A DNA stretch of 64,000 nt from Streptomyces sp. CA-210063 (GTDB taxonomy: Bacteria; Actinomycetota; Actinomycetes; Streptomycetales; Streptomycetaceae): assembly GCF_024612015.1 (NCBI RefSeq), contig NZ_CP102512.1, positions 9,734,001-9,798,000 on the forward strand, read 5' to 3'. The notes beneath the pieces were generated by a model. The model ran no database searches. It saw only the letters and a program-made list of their open reading frames with translations, and was not told the origin of the DNA. A program made the position numbers and the translations under genes. Positions 41,095-51,238 of this stretch are shown here, in pieces. Position 1 is the stretch's first letter. Every line of letters starts with the position of its first letter.

Positions 41095-42219
41095 GTGAGC
41101 ACCCCCCACCCCACCCGTCCGGGCGTGACCCTCGACGTCGATCACAGCGACAGCGGCTACCGGACCTGGCTCAAAGAAGCCGTCCGCAAGGTCCAGGCCG
41201 ACGCCAACCGCTCCGCCGACACCCATCTGCTGCGCTTCCCGCTGCCCGAGAGATGGGGCATCGACCTGTATCTCAAGGACGAGTCGACCCACCCCACCGG
41301 CAGCCTCAAGCACCGCCTCGCCCGCTCCCTCTTCCTCTACGGCCTGTGCAACGGCTGGATCCGGCCGGGCCGCCCCGTCATCGAGGCATCCAGCGGCTCC
41401 ACGGCCGTCTCCGAGGCGTACTTCGCCAAACTGATCGGCGTCCCCTTCATCGCCGTCATGCCGCGCACGACCAGCGCCGAGAAGATCCGCCTGATCGAGT
41501 TCCACGGCGGCCGCTGCCACTTCGTGGACGACTCACGGAAGATGTACGAGGAGTCGGCCCGCCTCGCGGCGGAGACCGGCGGCCACTACATGGACCAGTT
41601 CACCTACGCCGAACGGGCCACGGACTGGCGCGGCAACAACAACATCGCCGAATCCGTCTTCCGCCAGCTCCAGTTGGAGCGTTTCCCCGAGCCCGCCTGG
41701 ATCGTCGCCACCGCCGGCACCGGCGGCACCTCCGCGACCATCGCCCGCTACGTCCACTACATGCAGTACGACACCCGTATCTGCGTCGCCGACCCCGAGA
41801 ACTCCTGTTTCTTCGAGGGCTGGACCACCGGCGACCCCGACGTCACCTGCGACTGCGGCTCCCGCATCGAGGGCATCGGCCGCCCCCGCATGGAGCCCAG
41901 CTTCGTCCCCGGCGCCGTCGACCGCATGATGAAGGTCCCCGACGCCGCCAGCGTCGCCGCCGTACGAGCCCTGGAACAGCAGATCGGCCGCAAGGCCGGC
42001 GGCTCCACGGGCACGGGCCTGTGGAGCGCCCTCAAGATCATCGCCGAGATGGTCTCGGAGAACCGCCGAGGCAGCGTGGTCACCCTCCTGTGCGACCCGG
42101 GCGACCGCTACCTCGACAAGTACTACTCGAACGAGTGGCTGAGGGAACAGGGCCTGGACATCGCGCCGTACGCGGCAGCCATCGAGACCCTGCTGGAGAC
42201 GGGCGTGTGGGAAGACTAG
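41095..42219 (+). CDS. PLP-dependent cysteine synthase-family protein (Cds1-like)
   Basis: 374 residues from GTG 41095, with GAGGAG seven bases upstream; ATG 41077 would overlap that site. Fold-type II PLP enzyme: Schiff-base lysine K72 in [11 protein letters not shown], substrate loop [14 protein letters not shown], phosphate loop [15 protein letters not shown]. The layout resembles the mycobacterial L-cysteine desulfhydrase Cds1 subgroup rather than CysK, which has a TSGNTG loop. Likely releases sulfide, ammonia and pyruvate from cysteine, or makes an unknown amino acid. A perfect 23-base palindrome lies in the promoter region. Confidence 0.85.
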   Translation: MSTPHPTRPGVTLDVDHSDSGYRTWLKEAVRKVQADANRSADTHLLRFPLPERWGIDLYLKDESTHPTGSLKHRLARSLFLYGLCNGWIRPGRPVIEASSGSTAVSEAYFAKLIGVPFIAVMPRTTSAEKIRLIEFHGGRCHFVDDSRKMYEESARLAAETGGHYMDQFTYAERATDWRGNNNIAESVFRQLQLERFPEPAWIVATAGTGGTSATIARYVHYMQYDTRICVADPENSCFFEGWTTGDPDVTCDCGSRIEGIGRPRMEPSFVPGAVDRMMKVPDAASVAAVRALEQQIGRKAGGSTGTGLWSALKIIAEMVSENRRGSVVTLLCDPGDRYLDKYYSNEWLREQGLDIAPYAAAIETLLETGVWED

Positions 42220-42250
42220 GGGGACTGGGGGCGGGGCTCAGCGCCGGTCT

Positions 42251-42322
42251 TTGAGGGGCGCGGGGCTGTGTCGACATGCGGCTCCGCCGCGTGGGCGCGA
42301 CCAGCCACAGACGGCCCGCAGT
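42251..42322 (-). repeat. dispersed intergenic repeat, copy C
   Basis: Read on the minus strand, CTGCGGGCCGTCTGTGGCTG followed by the exact block CGCCCACGCGGCGGAGCCGC shared with copy A, then CAGCCCCGCGCCCCT. It lies between the convergent ends of the cysteine synthase-like gene (42219) and the DeoR gene (42350). Confidence 0.8.
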
Positions 42323-42349
42323 CCAAAGTCGTCCTCAGTCGAACGGCGC

Positions 42350-43183
42350 TCACATGTCGGCGCTGTCCTCAGAGTCCTCGCCGGCCACCACCAACCGCCG
42401 CAAATGCTCAGCGATCTCGGCCCGAGCCGGCGCAGCCAACCCCCCGTCCGTCACCAACGTGTCCACCTGCTCCAACGCCGCGAACGAACTCAACCCCACC
42501 GTCCCCCACTTGGTGTGGTCGGCCACCACCACAACCCGCCGAGCCGACTGCACGAGCCGCCGATTCGTCTCGGCCTCCGCCAGATTCGGCGTGGACAGCC
42601 CCGCCTCGACCGATATCCCGTGCACACCGAGGAACAGCACATCGAAGTGGAGCGCCGCGATCGCCTGATCGGCCACCGGCCCCACCAACGAGTCGGACGG
42701 AGTCCGCACCCCACCGGTCAGCACGACGGTCGCCGCCCCCTGCCGGGGCCCGGACGTGCGCTGGGCGGCATGGAAGACATCGGCGACCCGCACCGAGTTG
42801 GTGACCACGGTCAGATCCGGCACGTCCACCAGCCGGTGCGCGAGCGCATACGTCGTCGTACCACCGGACAGCGCGATCGCCGACCCGGGCGCGACCAGCT
42901 CCGCGGCGGCCCGCGCGATGTCCTCCTTGGCGCTGAGCTCCAGTCCGGACTTCGCCTCGAACCCCGGCTCGTGCGTGCTCGCCTCGGCCACCGGCACCGC
43001 ACCGCCGTGCACCTTCTCCACCACGCCCTGGCGGGCGAGCGCGTCGAGATCGCGGCGGACCGTCATGTCCGACACACCGAGCTTGCGTGTCAGCTCGTTG
43101 ACCCGGACCCCGCCCCGCCGTCGCACCTCGTCGAGGATCAGGGCACGGCGCTGCTCCGCGAGGAGGTTCTGGTTCTCACTCAC
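42350..43183 (-). CDS. DeoR/GlpR-family transcriptional regulator
   Basis: 277 residues. N-terminal DeoR HTH (about 10-60; RGGVRVNELTRKLGVSDMTV RRDLD) and sugar-phosphate sensor domain with SGGTTTYALAH, TNSVRVADVF, TGGVRTPSDSLVGP and ADHTKWGTVGL, the phosphate-recognition signature. Typical length (about 250-270). Usually represses sugar-phosphate utilisation genes. No sugar operon lies next to it. The gene to the left is the convergent cysteine synthase-like enzyme and the one to the right is divergent. It is the intact counterpart of the DeoR remnant at 26.9 kb, though not the same gene. Confidence 0.9.
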   Translation of the reverse strand: MSENQNLLAEQRRALILDEVRRRGGVRVNELTRKLGVSDMTVRRDLDALARQGVVEKVHGGAVPVAEASTHEPGFEAKSGLELSAKEDIARAAAELVAPGSAIALSGGTTTYALAHRLVDVPDLTVVTNSVRVADVFHAAQRTSGPRQGAATVVLTGGVRTPSDSLVGPVADQAIAALHFDVLFLGVHGISVEAGLSTPNLAEAETNRRLVQSARRVVVVADHTKWGTVGLSSFAALEQVDTLVTDGGLAAPARAEIAEHLRRLVVAGEDSEDSADM

Positions 43184-43476
43184 GCCCGCTCCGGTCCTTT
43201 CGCCCCATCACGTCCGACACGCCTCCCATACCCCCTCCGACGAGGACATTCCCCCAGTCCCCGGTCCCGAGGACGCCCCATATTCGCACGCCCCACCACC
43301 GGTGACGCCACTGCCTGCACAGGCGCGGGTACGTCACGTTCCGTTGCTCGCGCCCGCCACTATCACATGGATCGGGGAGATTCCGTGACCACAGGTGTAC
43401 GAATCCCGCCCAGCGGCGATCATCAATGCCTGCACATCACATCTGACTTGCGGCGCATCACGGGGGAAGCGGAACA

Positions 43477-46137
43477 GTGGATCGTGCGAGGGAACATACG
43501 ACACATACGGAACTCGGGGAACATCCGGAACCCAGGGAAGCGCCGGAACCCAGGGAAGCGGGCGGGCACCGGGACTCCGCCCACACCACGCCGGACGGAA
43601 CCGCACTCGAACTCCTCGTCCACGGCGTCGGCGGCACCACCCCCGAACGCATGCTGGACGATCCGCGCACGGTCCGGATCACCGGCGACGACACCGCCGC
43701 CGTCTTCCGGCGCATCGACGACGCCGACGCGGAGGCACGGCCCGCGGACCACCGCGGCAAGCCCGTCCCCGAGGCCTATGTGTGGTGCAACCTCACGTCC
43801 GGCAACGGCTCCCGCGCCCTGTGGCTGTTGCTGCTGCCGTTCATGGTCGTCAACCTCGCCCACTGGATGCGCCCCACCACCCGGAACCGCCGTCGGACGA
43901 TACGCCTCTACGGCCTCCTCGTCCGCCTGACTGGCCTGACCCTCACCGTGTTGCTCGTCGCCGCCGCCTGCGAGGTCGCCCTCGACCTGACCGCCTGGCA
44001 GTGCGCGGGCGCACGCGCGTGCGCCGAGGAGCACACCTGGCTCGGCTTCCTCTCCCCGGCCGTCTCCGACGACGGCTGGTGGAGTCAGCCAGGCCGCCGC
44101 CTCGCCCTGGCCGCCCTGGTGCCCGCCGCGCTGACCGGCCTCCTGTGGTACCTGTCCCACCGCACCTGGAACGAGTACGAGTCGCAGCGCCCCATGGACC
44201 GCGACGACGCCCGCCCCGACGGTGAGAAGACGGCCCGCCTCGCACCCGACGTCGAGGACACCGCCCGCGTCGCCCTCGGACGCCCCGGCTTCTGGTACGG
44301 GCGCCGACTGGTGGCCAGGCTGCGTGCCGCCCACGCGGCGGCCGGGTTCCTGACGGTCGCGGCGGCGGTCGGCACGTCCGCGGCCCGCCACGACCGCCGG
44401 ATGGGCGGCCCCGCCGTCCTGGAGTTCCTGGGCTGGCTGCTGAACACGGCACTCGTCGTGCTCGCGGTCGTCGTGGTGTGGGTGGTGTGCCGCCGGGGCC
44501 GCAGCGAGAACCGCCTCGACAAGGAACTGGACGAGCACCTGGTGCGCCGCCTGCCCACCGGTTCGCTCGCCCTCCTCGTGCTCACCATGGTGTACGCCGG
44601 GTGGTCACGCCCCGAGTGGACGTCGGCGGGCCGGCTGCCGGGAGACATGACCTTCGGCGGGATCACTCTGGTCCAGGGCCTGCTCGTCATCGCGCTCGGC
44701 GTGGTCGCCCGCATCCTGTACCGCTCCCGCCCCGACCCACGCACCGCCATGTACGGTCTGGCCGGCCCCGCCGTCGCGATGCTCGCCTGCGCCCTCGGCG
44801 GCGTCATGTCGGCCGGCGTCGCCCAACGCGTCGCCGACTGGCTGGGCGGCACGGACGACGCCCTGCCGGGCCCACCCGTCCTCCTCACCTGGCAGGCCTC
44901 CGTCATCCCGCCCCTCCTCCTGGTCGTCCTCGGCCTCCTCGGCTGGCTGGCCCGCCGCACATGGGTGCTCCGGCGCGCGGAGATGGCGGCGGTGGAACGG
45001 GAGTACCACCTGGTGGAAGGCCGACCCCACCACAAGCGCGCGGCGGAGGAGCGACGGAGCGAGGAAGAGGAGGAGCGACCGAGCGAGGAAGCAGAAGGTC
45101 GACCGAATGAGGAAGGAGAAGGCCGACCGGACGGGGAAGGAGAAGGCCGACCGGACGGGGAAGGAGAAGGCCGACCGGACGGGGAAGCAGGAGGCCGACC
45201 GGACGGGGAAGCAGGAGGCCGACCGAGCGAGGAAGCCGAAGAACGACCGAGTGAGGAGCACGAGTCCCAGGACGCCGGCCGCACCCGCCGTATCGCGCGC
45301 ACGCGCGCCATGGCCGCCCTCACCGACCGCGCGCCCCGCATCATCGGCATCACCTCCACCGTGACGCTGCTCCTCGGTGCCGGAGCCCTGACCGGCGCCT
45401 TGACGACGCGCGAGACACCGGCGAAGGCGGCGCACGACTCGTACGACTTCGTCGCGGGCGCCGCCGAGACCGCGCAGGCGCTGGGTTCCTGGCTGATCGG
45501 CGTGGGTTTCCTGCTGTTCGTCACCTGGGGGCGCCGGGCCTACAAGGACGCCTCCGCGCGCCGCACGATCGGCATCCTCTGGGACGTGGGCACGTTCTGG
45601 CCGCGCGCCGCGCACCCGTTCGCACCGCCCTGCTACGCCGAGCGGGCCGTGCCCGACCTGACCTGGCGCATGGCCACCTGGACCCGTACCACGGGCGGCC
45701 GGCTCGTTCTCTCCGGCCACTCCCAGGGCAGCGTCCTCGCGGCGGCCGCCGCCTGGCAGCTGACCCCGTCGGTCCGCAAGCGGGTCGCGCTGCTCACGTA
45801 CGGCTCACCGCTGGAGCGGCTGTACGGACGCTGGTTCCCCGCCCACTTCGGCCCTGAGCCGCTCGCCTCCCTGCACCGCGAGGTCGACTGCTGGCGCAAT
45901 CTGTACCGCCTCACCGACCCCATAGGCGGCCCTGTGCACCTGACCAGCAAGTGCGGGCCGCAGGTCGACGCGGAGCCCTTCAAGGACCCGCTCGCTTACG
46001 GCCGCACCGGCGCCCACCCCCTGCCCGCCCCGATCCTCGGCCACTCCGACTACCAGGCGGACCCGGCCTTCGTCGACGAGCGGCAGCACCTGCTGGCACG
46101 GATCGGCCCGGAGCTGCCGGGCCCACGAAAGTCCTAG
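43477..46137 (+). CDS. large membrane-embedded alpha/beta hydrolase
   Basis: 886 residues from GTG 43477 after GGGGGAAG. After a Glu/Pro-rich N-terminus, the first hydrolase strand carries LLVHGVGGTTPERML, and about nine membrane helices (80-510) interrupt the fold. A charged 8-residue repeat (about 532-594) follows, then two helices. The catalytic serine S749 lies in LVLSGHSQGSVLAAAAA (lipase GxSxG) and a late His in ILGHSDY. The membrane helices are inserted between the two halves of the hydrolase domain. The substrate is probably a lipid, but this is not known. Possible start at GTG 43385 in another frame is not supported. Confidence 0.78.
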   Translation: MDRAREHTTHTELGEHPEPREAPEPREAGGHRDSAHTTPDGTALELLVHGVGGTTPERMLDDPRTVRITGDDTAAVFRRIDDADAEARPADHRGKPVPEAYVWCNLTSGNGSRALWLLLLPFMVVNLAHWMRPTTRNRRRTIRLYGLLVRLTGLTLTVLLVAAACEVALDLTAWQCAGARACAEEHTWLGFLSPAVSDDGWWSQPGRRLALAALVPAALTGLLWYLSHRTWNEYESQRPMDRDDARPDGEKTARLAPDVEDTARVALGRPGFWYGRRLVARLRAAHAAAGFLTVAAAVGTSAARHDRRMGGPAVLEFLGWLLNTALVVLAVVVVWVVCRRGRSENRLDKELDEHLVRRLPTGSLALLVLTMVYAGWSRPEWTSAGRLPGDMTFGGITLVQGLLVIALGVVARILYRSRPDPRTAMYGLAGPAVAMLACALGGVMSAGVAQRVADWLGGTDDALPGPPVLLTWQASVIPPLLLVVLGLLGWLARRTWVLRRAEMAAVEREYHLVEGRPHHKRAAEERRSEEEEERPSEEAEGRPNEEGEGRPDGEGEGRPDGEGEGRPDGEAGGRPDGEAGGRPSEEAEERPSEEHESQDAGRTRRIARTRAMAALTDRAPRIIGITSTVTLLLGAGALTGALTTRETPAKAAHDSYDFVAGAAETAQALGSWLIGVGFLLFVTWGRRAYKDASARRTIGILWDVGTFWPRAAHPFAPPCYAERAVPDLTWRMATWTRTTGGRLVLSGHSQGSVLAAAAAWQLTPSVRKRVALLTYGSPLERLYGRWFPAHFGPEPLASLHREVDCWRNLYRLTDPIGGPVHLTSKCGPQVDAEPFKDPLAYGRTGAHPLPAPILGHSDYQADPAFVDERQHLLARIGPELPGPRKS
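45070..45258 (+). repeat. tandem 24-base coding repeat
   Basis: About five clear units of 24 bases (45118-45237) plus degenerate flanks encode EGRPDGEG-type octapeptides within the membrane hydrolase. Unit spelling drifts at the ends. It probably varies in copy number between strains. Confidence 0.85.
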
Positions 46138-46138
46138 T

Positions 46139-46169
46139 GCGCGGTGGCCCTACTCCTGGTTCACCGCGC
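46139..46169. terminator. convergent terminator hairpin
   Basis: 8-base arms GCGCGGTG (46139-46146) and CACCGCGC (46162-46169) separated by 15 bases, between the convergent ends of the membrane hydrolase and TAP-like peptidase genes. Confidence 0.6.
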
Positions 46170-46183
46170 GCCCGCGGCCCCTG

Positions 46184-47701
46184 TCACTCGTTCGGGCAGG
46201 AGATGTCCTGCTCCGGCCGCTCTCCGGTGAGCAGAAAGGTCGTCACCGTGCGGTTGCCGCACGCGTTCCCCGTCCCCAGATACGCGCCGTGTCCGCCGCT
46301 CGTCAGTGTGACGAGCCGAGCGCGGTCGCCCAGCGCGGCCCGCAGCTTCAGGGCGCCGAAGTAAGGGGTCGCCGGGTCCCGCCGATTCTGGACCATGAGG
46401 ATGTTGGACGGCCCCTCGTCGGTGATCCGGGTCGGCTTCTCCACGGGCTTGTTCTTCCAGAAGGCGCACGGCGTGACGTTCACCGGCATCCCGGCCGTGA
46501 GCGGATACCGCACACGGTTGTCGGCCACCGCCCGCTCGTACGCGCCCAACGACGCCGGCCAGCGCACGTCGTTGCAGACCACCGCCATGGCCACTGCCGC
46601 CTCCTCGTCGCTCATCGGCCCGGCCACGTCGGGTGTCAGGACCGGCGTCGCCTTCGGGTCCAGGGCCTGACGTATGAGCAGGGCCAGTTCGTCGAACGAG
46701 TTGTCGTTGTACAGCGCGTTCTGCATCGCCTGCCGCAGCCGGTTGCCGGTCAGGGGCACGCCCTCGGTGGTCGTCGCCCTCGGCGCACGGTCCAGTGCGG
46801 CCGCCAGGGACAGGAACAACGGCCGTACGTCCTCCGGCTTCTCGGCGAGCCGCAGGCGCGCCGTCTCCCGGGCCGGGTCGGCGGCCCATGCGGCGAAGTC
46901 CGGGAACCGGTCCTCCGCGCCCTGCGCCATGCTCGCCAGCCAGCCCCGCGCGACCAGTCGCGGATCGGGGTCGTCATTGCTGTCCAGCACCCAACGGTCG
47001 GTCCGCTCGGGGTACTTCTGCGCGTAGAGGGCGCCCACATACGTCCCGTACGACACCCCGTGCGCGGACAGCCGCTCCTCGCCCAGGGCCTGCCGGAAAA
47101 GGTCGATGTCGCGCACCTCGTTGGCGGTGGTGAGGCTGCGCAGCACCGCCCCGCCGTTGGTGGCGCAGGCCTCGGCGGTACGCCGGGACCGTGCCACGTT
47201 CTCGGTGATGTCGCCGTCGGGGGAGGGCCAGGACCGCAGGGTCACCAGGTGCCGGTCGTCGGCGGGGAGGCCGCAGCTCGCCCGCGTACTGCCGCCCACA
47301 CCGCGAGGGTCGAGGCTGACGATGTCGTACGCGCTGCCGAGTTCCTTCCGGAGCGCGTTTCCCTGCTGGGTGAGCCGCTTGACGCCGGAGCCGCCGGGCC
47401 CGCCCGGGATCATCAGCAGCGTGCCGCGCCGTGCCTCGGGGTCCTCGCTGCGCAGGCGGGAGACGGCGAGAGTGAGCTGCGGGCCGTCCGGATCGCGGTG
47501 GTCGAGCGGTACGGCCAGCTCCGCGCACTCCTGACCGGCGGGGCCGTTCGGCTGGGCGCAGGGGCGCCAGGTGAGGGTGGGGGAGGAGGGGGCCGCCGTG
47601 GCGGTCGCCGGGCCGGTGACGGCGGTCAGCGTGGTGGCGGCGGCCGAGACGGAGAGGGCCAGGACCAGGACTCGTCGAGTGCGATGCGTCATGGGGATCA
47701 T
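46184..47701 (-). CDS. secreted alpha/beta hydrolase, TAP-like (tripeptidyl aminopeptidase group)
   Basis: 505 residues from ATG 47701; ATG 47692 removes three residues. A signal peptide (basic THRTRR, then VLVLALSVSAAATTL and ATATAAPS) directs export. The oxyanion motif is PGGPGGSG, the nucleophile is in SAHGVSYGTYVGAL, and the C-terminal TAP-like domain has the Asp and His (LMVQNRRDPATPYFG; TSGGHGAYLG). Streptomyces Tap/SlpD-like enzymes remove N-terminal tri- or dipeptides from secreted proteins. Length and layout are typical. Single gene. Confidence 0.88.
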   Translation of the reverse strand: MIPMTHRTRRVLVLALSVSAAATTLTAVTGPATATAAPSSPTLTWRPCAQPNGPAGQECAELAVPLDHRDPDGPQLTLAVSRLRSEDPEARRGTLLMIPGGPGGSGVKRLTQQGNALRKELGSAYDIVSLDPRGVGGSTRASCGLPADDRHLVTLRSWPSPDGDITENVARSRRTAEACATNGGAVLRSLTTANEVRDIDLFRQALGEERLSAHGVSYGTYVGALYAQKYPERTDRWVLDSNDDPDPRLVARGWLASMAQGAEDRFPDFAAWAADPARETARLRLAEKPEDVRPLFLSLAAALDRAPRATTTEGVPLTGNRLRQAMQNALYNDNSFDELALLIRQALDPKATPVLTPDVAGPMSDEEAAVAMAVVCNDVRWPASLGAYERAVADNRVRYPLTAGMPVNVTPCAFWKNKPVEKPTRITDEGPSNILMVQNRRDPATPYFGALKLRAALGDRARLVTLTSGGHGAYLGTGNACGNRTVTTFLLTGERPEQDISCPNE

Positions 47702-47823
47702 GCTGTCCGCCGGATCACTCCGGTCCCATCCTGCCGACATCACACCTGTGGTGGGGTTTTCCCCCTGGGGCGAGCCCCCGGCACGTCCGCTACGACATCC
47801 CTGCGGAGGTTCCGACGGTCTCC

Positions 47824-50262
47824 CTACGACAGCTCCGGCAGGTCCTCCGCGTACAGCAACGTCAGCTCGTCCGTGCTCGGTTCGTCGACCTGGGCCACCC
47901 GGCTCGCGTGACGCTCCACCATCGCCTCGAACGTCTGCCGCGCGGTACGGCCGTTGCCGAAGGCCGGGCCCTTCGGGAGGGCCGTGAAGTACTTCAGCAG
48001 CGCCTCGCCCGCGCCCGGAGCCAGCCGGTACTCGTGCTCCTCGGCCTGCTGCTCCACGATGCGCAACAGCTCGTCGGGGACGTAGTCGTCGAAGGTGATG
48101 GTCCGTGAGAAGCGGGACGCCACACCGGGGTTGACGGTCAGGAAGCGCTCCATCTCGGCCGTATAACCCGCGACGATCACCACGACGGCGTCCCGGTGGT
48201 CCTCCATCAGCTTCACCAGCGTGTCGATGGCTTCCTTGCCGAAGTCCCTCCCCGAGTCCTCCGGTGACAGCGCGTACGCCTCGTCGATGAACAGCACACC
48301 GCCACGGGCCCGCTCGAAGGCCTCCTGGGTGCGGATCGCCGTGGAGCCGATGTGCTCGCCGACCAGGTCCACCCGGGACACCTCGACGAGATGCCCCTTT
48401 TCCAGGACACCGAGTGAGGCCAGGATCTCGCCGTACAGGCGCGCGACCGTCGTCTTGCCGGTGCCGGGGGAGCCCGTGAACACCAAGTGCCGTTTGACGG
48501 AAGCCGCCTTGAGTCCGGCCTGCTGACGGCGGCGGCCCACCTCGATCATGTCCGTGAGGGCGCGGACCTCGCGTTTGACGCTGTCCAGGCCGACCAGCGC
48601 GTCGAGTTCACCGAGCACGGCCTTCGAGCTCCGCGCCGACGTCTCGGGCTCCGCTGCGGGCACGGTGGCCGGCGGCTGATCGATGGTGCGCTGGCCCGGG
48701 ATCGAGCCCAGCAGCCCGGGCGACTGGGCCGTGGTCTGCGTGGCGGCCTCCTGCGGGGCAGGAGGCCGGACCCCCGCGCTCTCGTCGCTGGTGCAGTCCT
48801 CGACGACGGGGCCGCCGCCCGCGCCGCCGGGGCCGCCGTCCGCGAACTCGTAACCGCCGCGCGCGCAACGCTCCGTACGGCACTTGCGCAGCGTCGCCCG
48901 TGAGCCGTCGATGATGTGGAAGCCGTAGCCGCCACTGCCCGTCACCCGGCAGTTGAGGAAGCTGCCTCGGCCCCCGGCGGAGACATAGAACCCCGCCTCG
49001 GCGGGTGAGGTGACCGTGCAGCGCTCGATGGTCGGGTCCGCGCCCTTGGTGACGATCACGCCGGTCTGCGTGCCGTCCACCGTGCAGCCGTTGAGGGTGC
49101 CACCGCTGCCGTGGTCGCGGAACCAGGCGCCCGTCGCCGCATCCCGGATCCGGCAGTCGTCGAGCTGCGCGGTCGCCCCGTCGCTCACCGACACCGCCGT
49201 GTTCCGCACCTGCGACAGATCACTGTCGACGACGTCCGCGCGTGAACCCCGGTCCAGCACGAACAGCGCGTCCGGCACGTCGTGAACCCGGCAGGACTCC
49301 AGCACCGCCGTCGCGCCGTCGCTGATCCAGACGGCCGGATAGTCGCCGGTGCTGTCGAAGATCTCGCACTGGTTGGCGTCCACGCGCGTGCCCGGGTCCC
49401 ACACCGACAGCCCGTTGCGCCCGAACTGCCGCACCGATGTACGGGTCAGGGTGAGGACGGAGCGCGAGCGGAGATCCACCGCGTTCTCCGGGATGTCGTG
49501 GATGCGGCAGTCCGCGAGGGTGAGCACGGCGTCCGTGTCGAGCGTGACACCGTCGGCCGTCGTACGGTGCACATCGCAGTCGGTGAGATGGGCCGTGGCC
49601 CGCCCGCTGATCTGTACGCCGCTGCCCCGGACCTCGTAGACCTCGCAGCCGACCGCTTCCAGCGCGGAGTTCTCCCCGGTCGCCGTCAGGCCCGAACCCG
49701 AGGTGTGGTGCACCCGGCACCGCTCCAGCCGTGGATGGCCGCCGCCGCGCACCGCGACACCGGCCTGGCCGGCCGCGACGACCTCGCACTCCTCGAACAC
49801 GCCACCGCCGCCGTCGACCACGGCGATGCCGATACCGGCCGGGTTGTCGACCGTGCAGCGCCGGACCGTGGGGCGGGCGCCGCCGCGCACCTCGATGCCG
49901 GCCGCGGAGCGCGTGACGATCCGCAGGTCCAGGAGCTCGGGCGTGCCGTCCTCCACGAGCAGCGCGGGCGCCGCCGCGTCCTGGCCCTCCACGTGCAGGT
50001 CCTGCACGACGGCAGAGGCGGACACCGTCAGCGGCACTCCGTCGAGGGGCGCGATGCGAACCGAGCCGGGCGAGCCCTCCGGGCCGCGCAGCGTGACCCC
50101 CCGCTGCACGACGAGGTTCTCCCGGTACGTGCCGGGAGCGACGATGAGCACATCGCCGTCACTCGCGGCCTCCAGGGCCGCGGCGAGCGACGTGTACTCA
50201 CCTGTGCGGCGCCGCCACCGCGATGTACCGGTGTGCGTCACCTGGACCGTGCCCTGTGCCAT
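47824..50262 (-). CDS. right-handed beta-helix repeat / CbbX-type AAA+ ATPase fusion
   Basis: 812 residues from ATG 50262. Residues about 20-510 form parallel beta-helix repeats (pattern of L/V-x-DCxI/V plus G-V-x-V coils, about 20 turns). A Pro/Ala/Glu linker (about 515-560) connects to a CbxX/CfqX AAA+ module with Walker [16 protein letters not shown] (K603), Walker [11 protein letters not shown], and the sensor-2 arginines at the end ([14 protein letters not shown]). AAA+ of this type remodel proteins (Rubisco activase CbbX; EccA of type VII secretion). A binding solenoid on the same chain suggests a target-recognising remodeller. No secretion signal. Confidence 0.85.
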   Translation of the reverse strand: MAQGTVQVTHTGTSRWRRRTGEYTSLAAALEAASDGDVLIVAPGTYRENLVVQRGVTLRGPEGSPGSVRIAPLDGVPLTVSASAVVQDLHVEGQDAAAPALLVEDGTPELLDLRIVTRSAAGIEVRGGARPTVRRCTVDNPAGIGIAVVDGGGGVFEECEVVAAGQAGVAVRGGGHPRLERCRVHHTSGSGLTATGENSALEAVGCEVYEVRGSGVQISGRATAHLTDCDVHRTTADGVTLDTDAVLTLADCRIHDIPENAVDLRSRSVLTLTRTSVRQFGRNGLSVWDPGTRVDANQCEIFDSTGDYPAVWISDGATAVLESCRVHDVPDALFVLDRGSRADVVDSDLSQVRNTAVSVSDGATAQLDDCRIRDAATGAWFRDHGSGGTLNGCTVDGTQTGVIVTKGADPTIERCTVTSPAEAGFYVSAGGRGSFLNCRVTGSGGYGFHIIDGSRATLRKCRTERCARGGYEFADGGPGGAGGGPVVEDCTSDESAGVRPPAPQEAATQTTAQSPGLLGSIPGQRTIDQPPATVPAAEPETSARSSKAVLGELDALVGLDSVKREVRALTDMIEVGRRRQQAGLKAASVKRHLVFTGSPGTGKTTVARLYGEILASLGVLEKGHLVEVSRVDLVGEHIGSTAIRTQEAFERARGGVLFIDEAYALSPEDSGRDFGKEAIDTLVKLMEDHRDAVVVIVAGYTAEMERFLTVNPGVASRFSRTITFDDYVPDELLRIVEQQAEEHEYRLAPGAGEALLKYFTALPKGPAFGNGRTARQTFEAMVERHASRVAQVDEPSTDELTLLYAEDLPELS

Positions 50263-50373
50263 GGCGTTGCTGTGCCCCCACCTCGTGGAACGCGGGTCGA
50301 TGCCGAACAGTTCGGCTGGTCGGTCCACCGTAGCGTGCGCGGGCAGGGGGAGTTGACCGGAGTGGGAAGGCGG

Positions 50374-50997
50374 TCAGCTGCCCGTGCCCGTCCTGCCCCA
50401 GTCCGGTCCCGCCTTGTCCCACGCCTGGTCCCAACGGGTGTACCGGCGGCGGACCATGCGCCACACGATCAGCCGCCTGCCGCCCTCGACGAGCCCCGCG
50501 GCGAGCACGGTGGCGCCGAATCCGGCCAGCACGGCGTGCGTCGTGGCCGTGGCGGTGTCCAGGGGGCGACCCACTGTTCGGCCCTGCTCGTCCGTCCACA
50601 GCGTGAAGTGGTCGCCGGGTCGCGGGGTCTTGAGATTGGCCATGACCGTGCCGTGCCGGTCGGTGCCGTCCGGGCCGGTCCAGTCGGCGACCACCCGGCT
50701 CTGTCGGTCGCGGGTCGTGGCCGTCTCCGGATCCGGGTCCAGCGGGGAGCTGTCGACCTTCTTGACGACGGTGGCCGTCACCCGGTGCCGGGTCTCCCGT
50801 TGGTCGCGCACGGACTGCTGCAGGGCGCTCTGGGCGGCGGTGCCGACGAGGGCGCCGATCAGGGGCGCGGCGACGAGGATCAGCACGAGGGCCGCGAACG
50901 CCAGCCACGCCTCGACCAGATCGGTCGTCCGCCGCAGCGGATTGTGCCGCCACCGCCACAGCCCGCCGAACGCCCGCAGTCCACCGATTGCCCGCAC
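50374..50997 (-). CDS. Rv1733c-like two-helix membrane protein
   Basis: 207 residues from GTG 50997, which follows AAGGGGG by nine bases; GTG 51048 gives 224. The start MRAIGGLRAFGGLWRWRHNPLRR and a membrane helix at about 25-48 are followed by an extracytoplasmic domain with basic and polar residues, then a second helix near 155-178 and a C-terminal basic Trp-rich end. This is the layout of the actinobacterial Rv1733c family of unknown function. The beta-helix/AAA+ gene follows on the same strand 111 bases downstream. Confidence 0.75.
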   Translation of the reverse strand: MRAIGGLRAFGGLWRWRHNPLRRTTDLVEAWLAFAALVLILVAAPLIGALVGTAAQSALQQSVRDQRETRHRVTATVVKKVDSSPLDPDPETATTRDRQSRVVADWTGPDGTDRHGTVMANLKTPRPGDHFTLWTDEQGRTVGRPLDTATATTHAVLAGFGATVLAAGLVEGGRRLIVWRMVRRRYTRWDQAWDKAGPDWGRTGTGS

Positions 50998-51238
50998 TGC
51001 CCCACACCCCCTTACGCGTCCGTGATAACCCCGGGCGGAGCCGTCCACGCGCGCTCCCGGTCAAGAGAGAGCGAAATCACCCTCCCACCGGACTTCTCGT
51101 GAACTTCTCACCAAGACTCAACGGACGGTCCCAGGGCGTGTGTTCCCTACACACGAACCCAATCGAAGGAGTTTGAATTTTCAAGGGAGGAAGGAGGGTT
51201 CCCTCAAGTCCGCGCAGATCTCAGCGAGATCGAACGCT

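Noticed and set aside
44085..45524. 479-residue minus-strand frame over the membrane hydrolase
   Set aside because: Arg/Pro/Ser-rich shadow of the opposite gene, with no start signal or recognisable motif.
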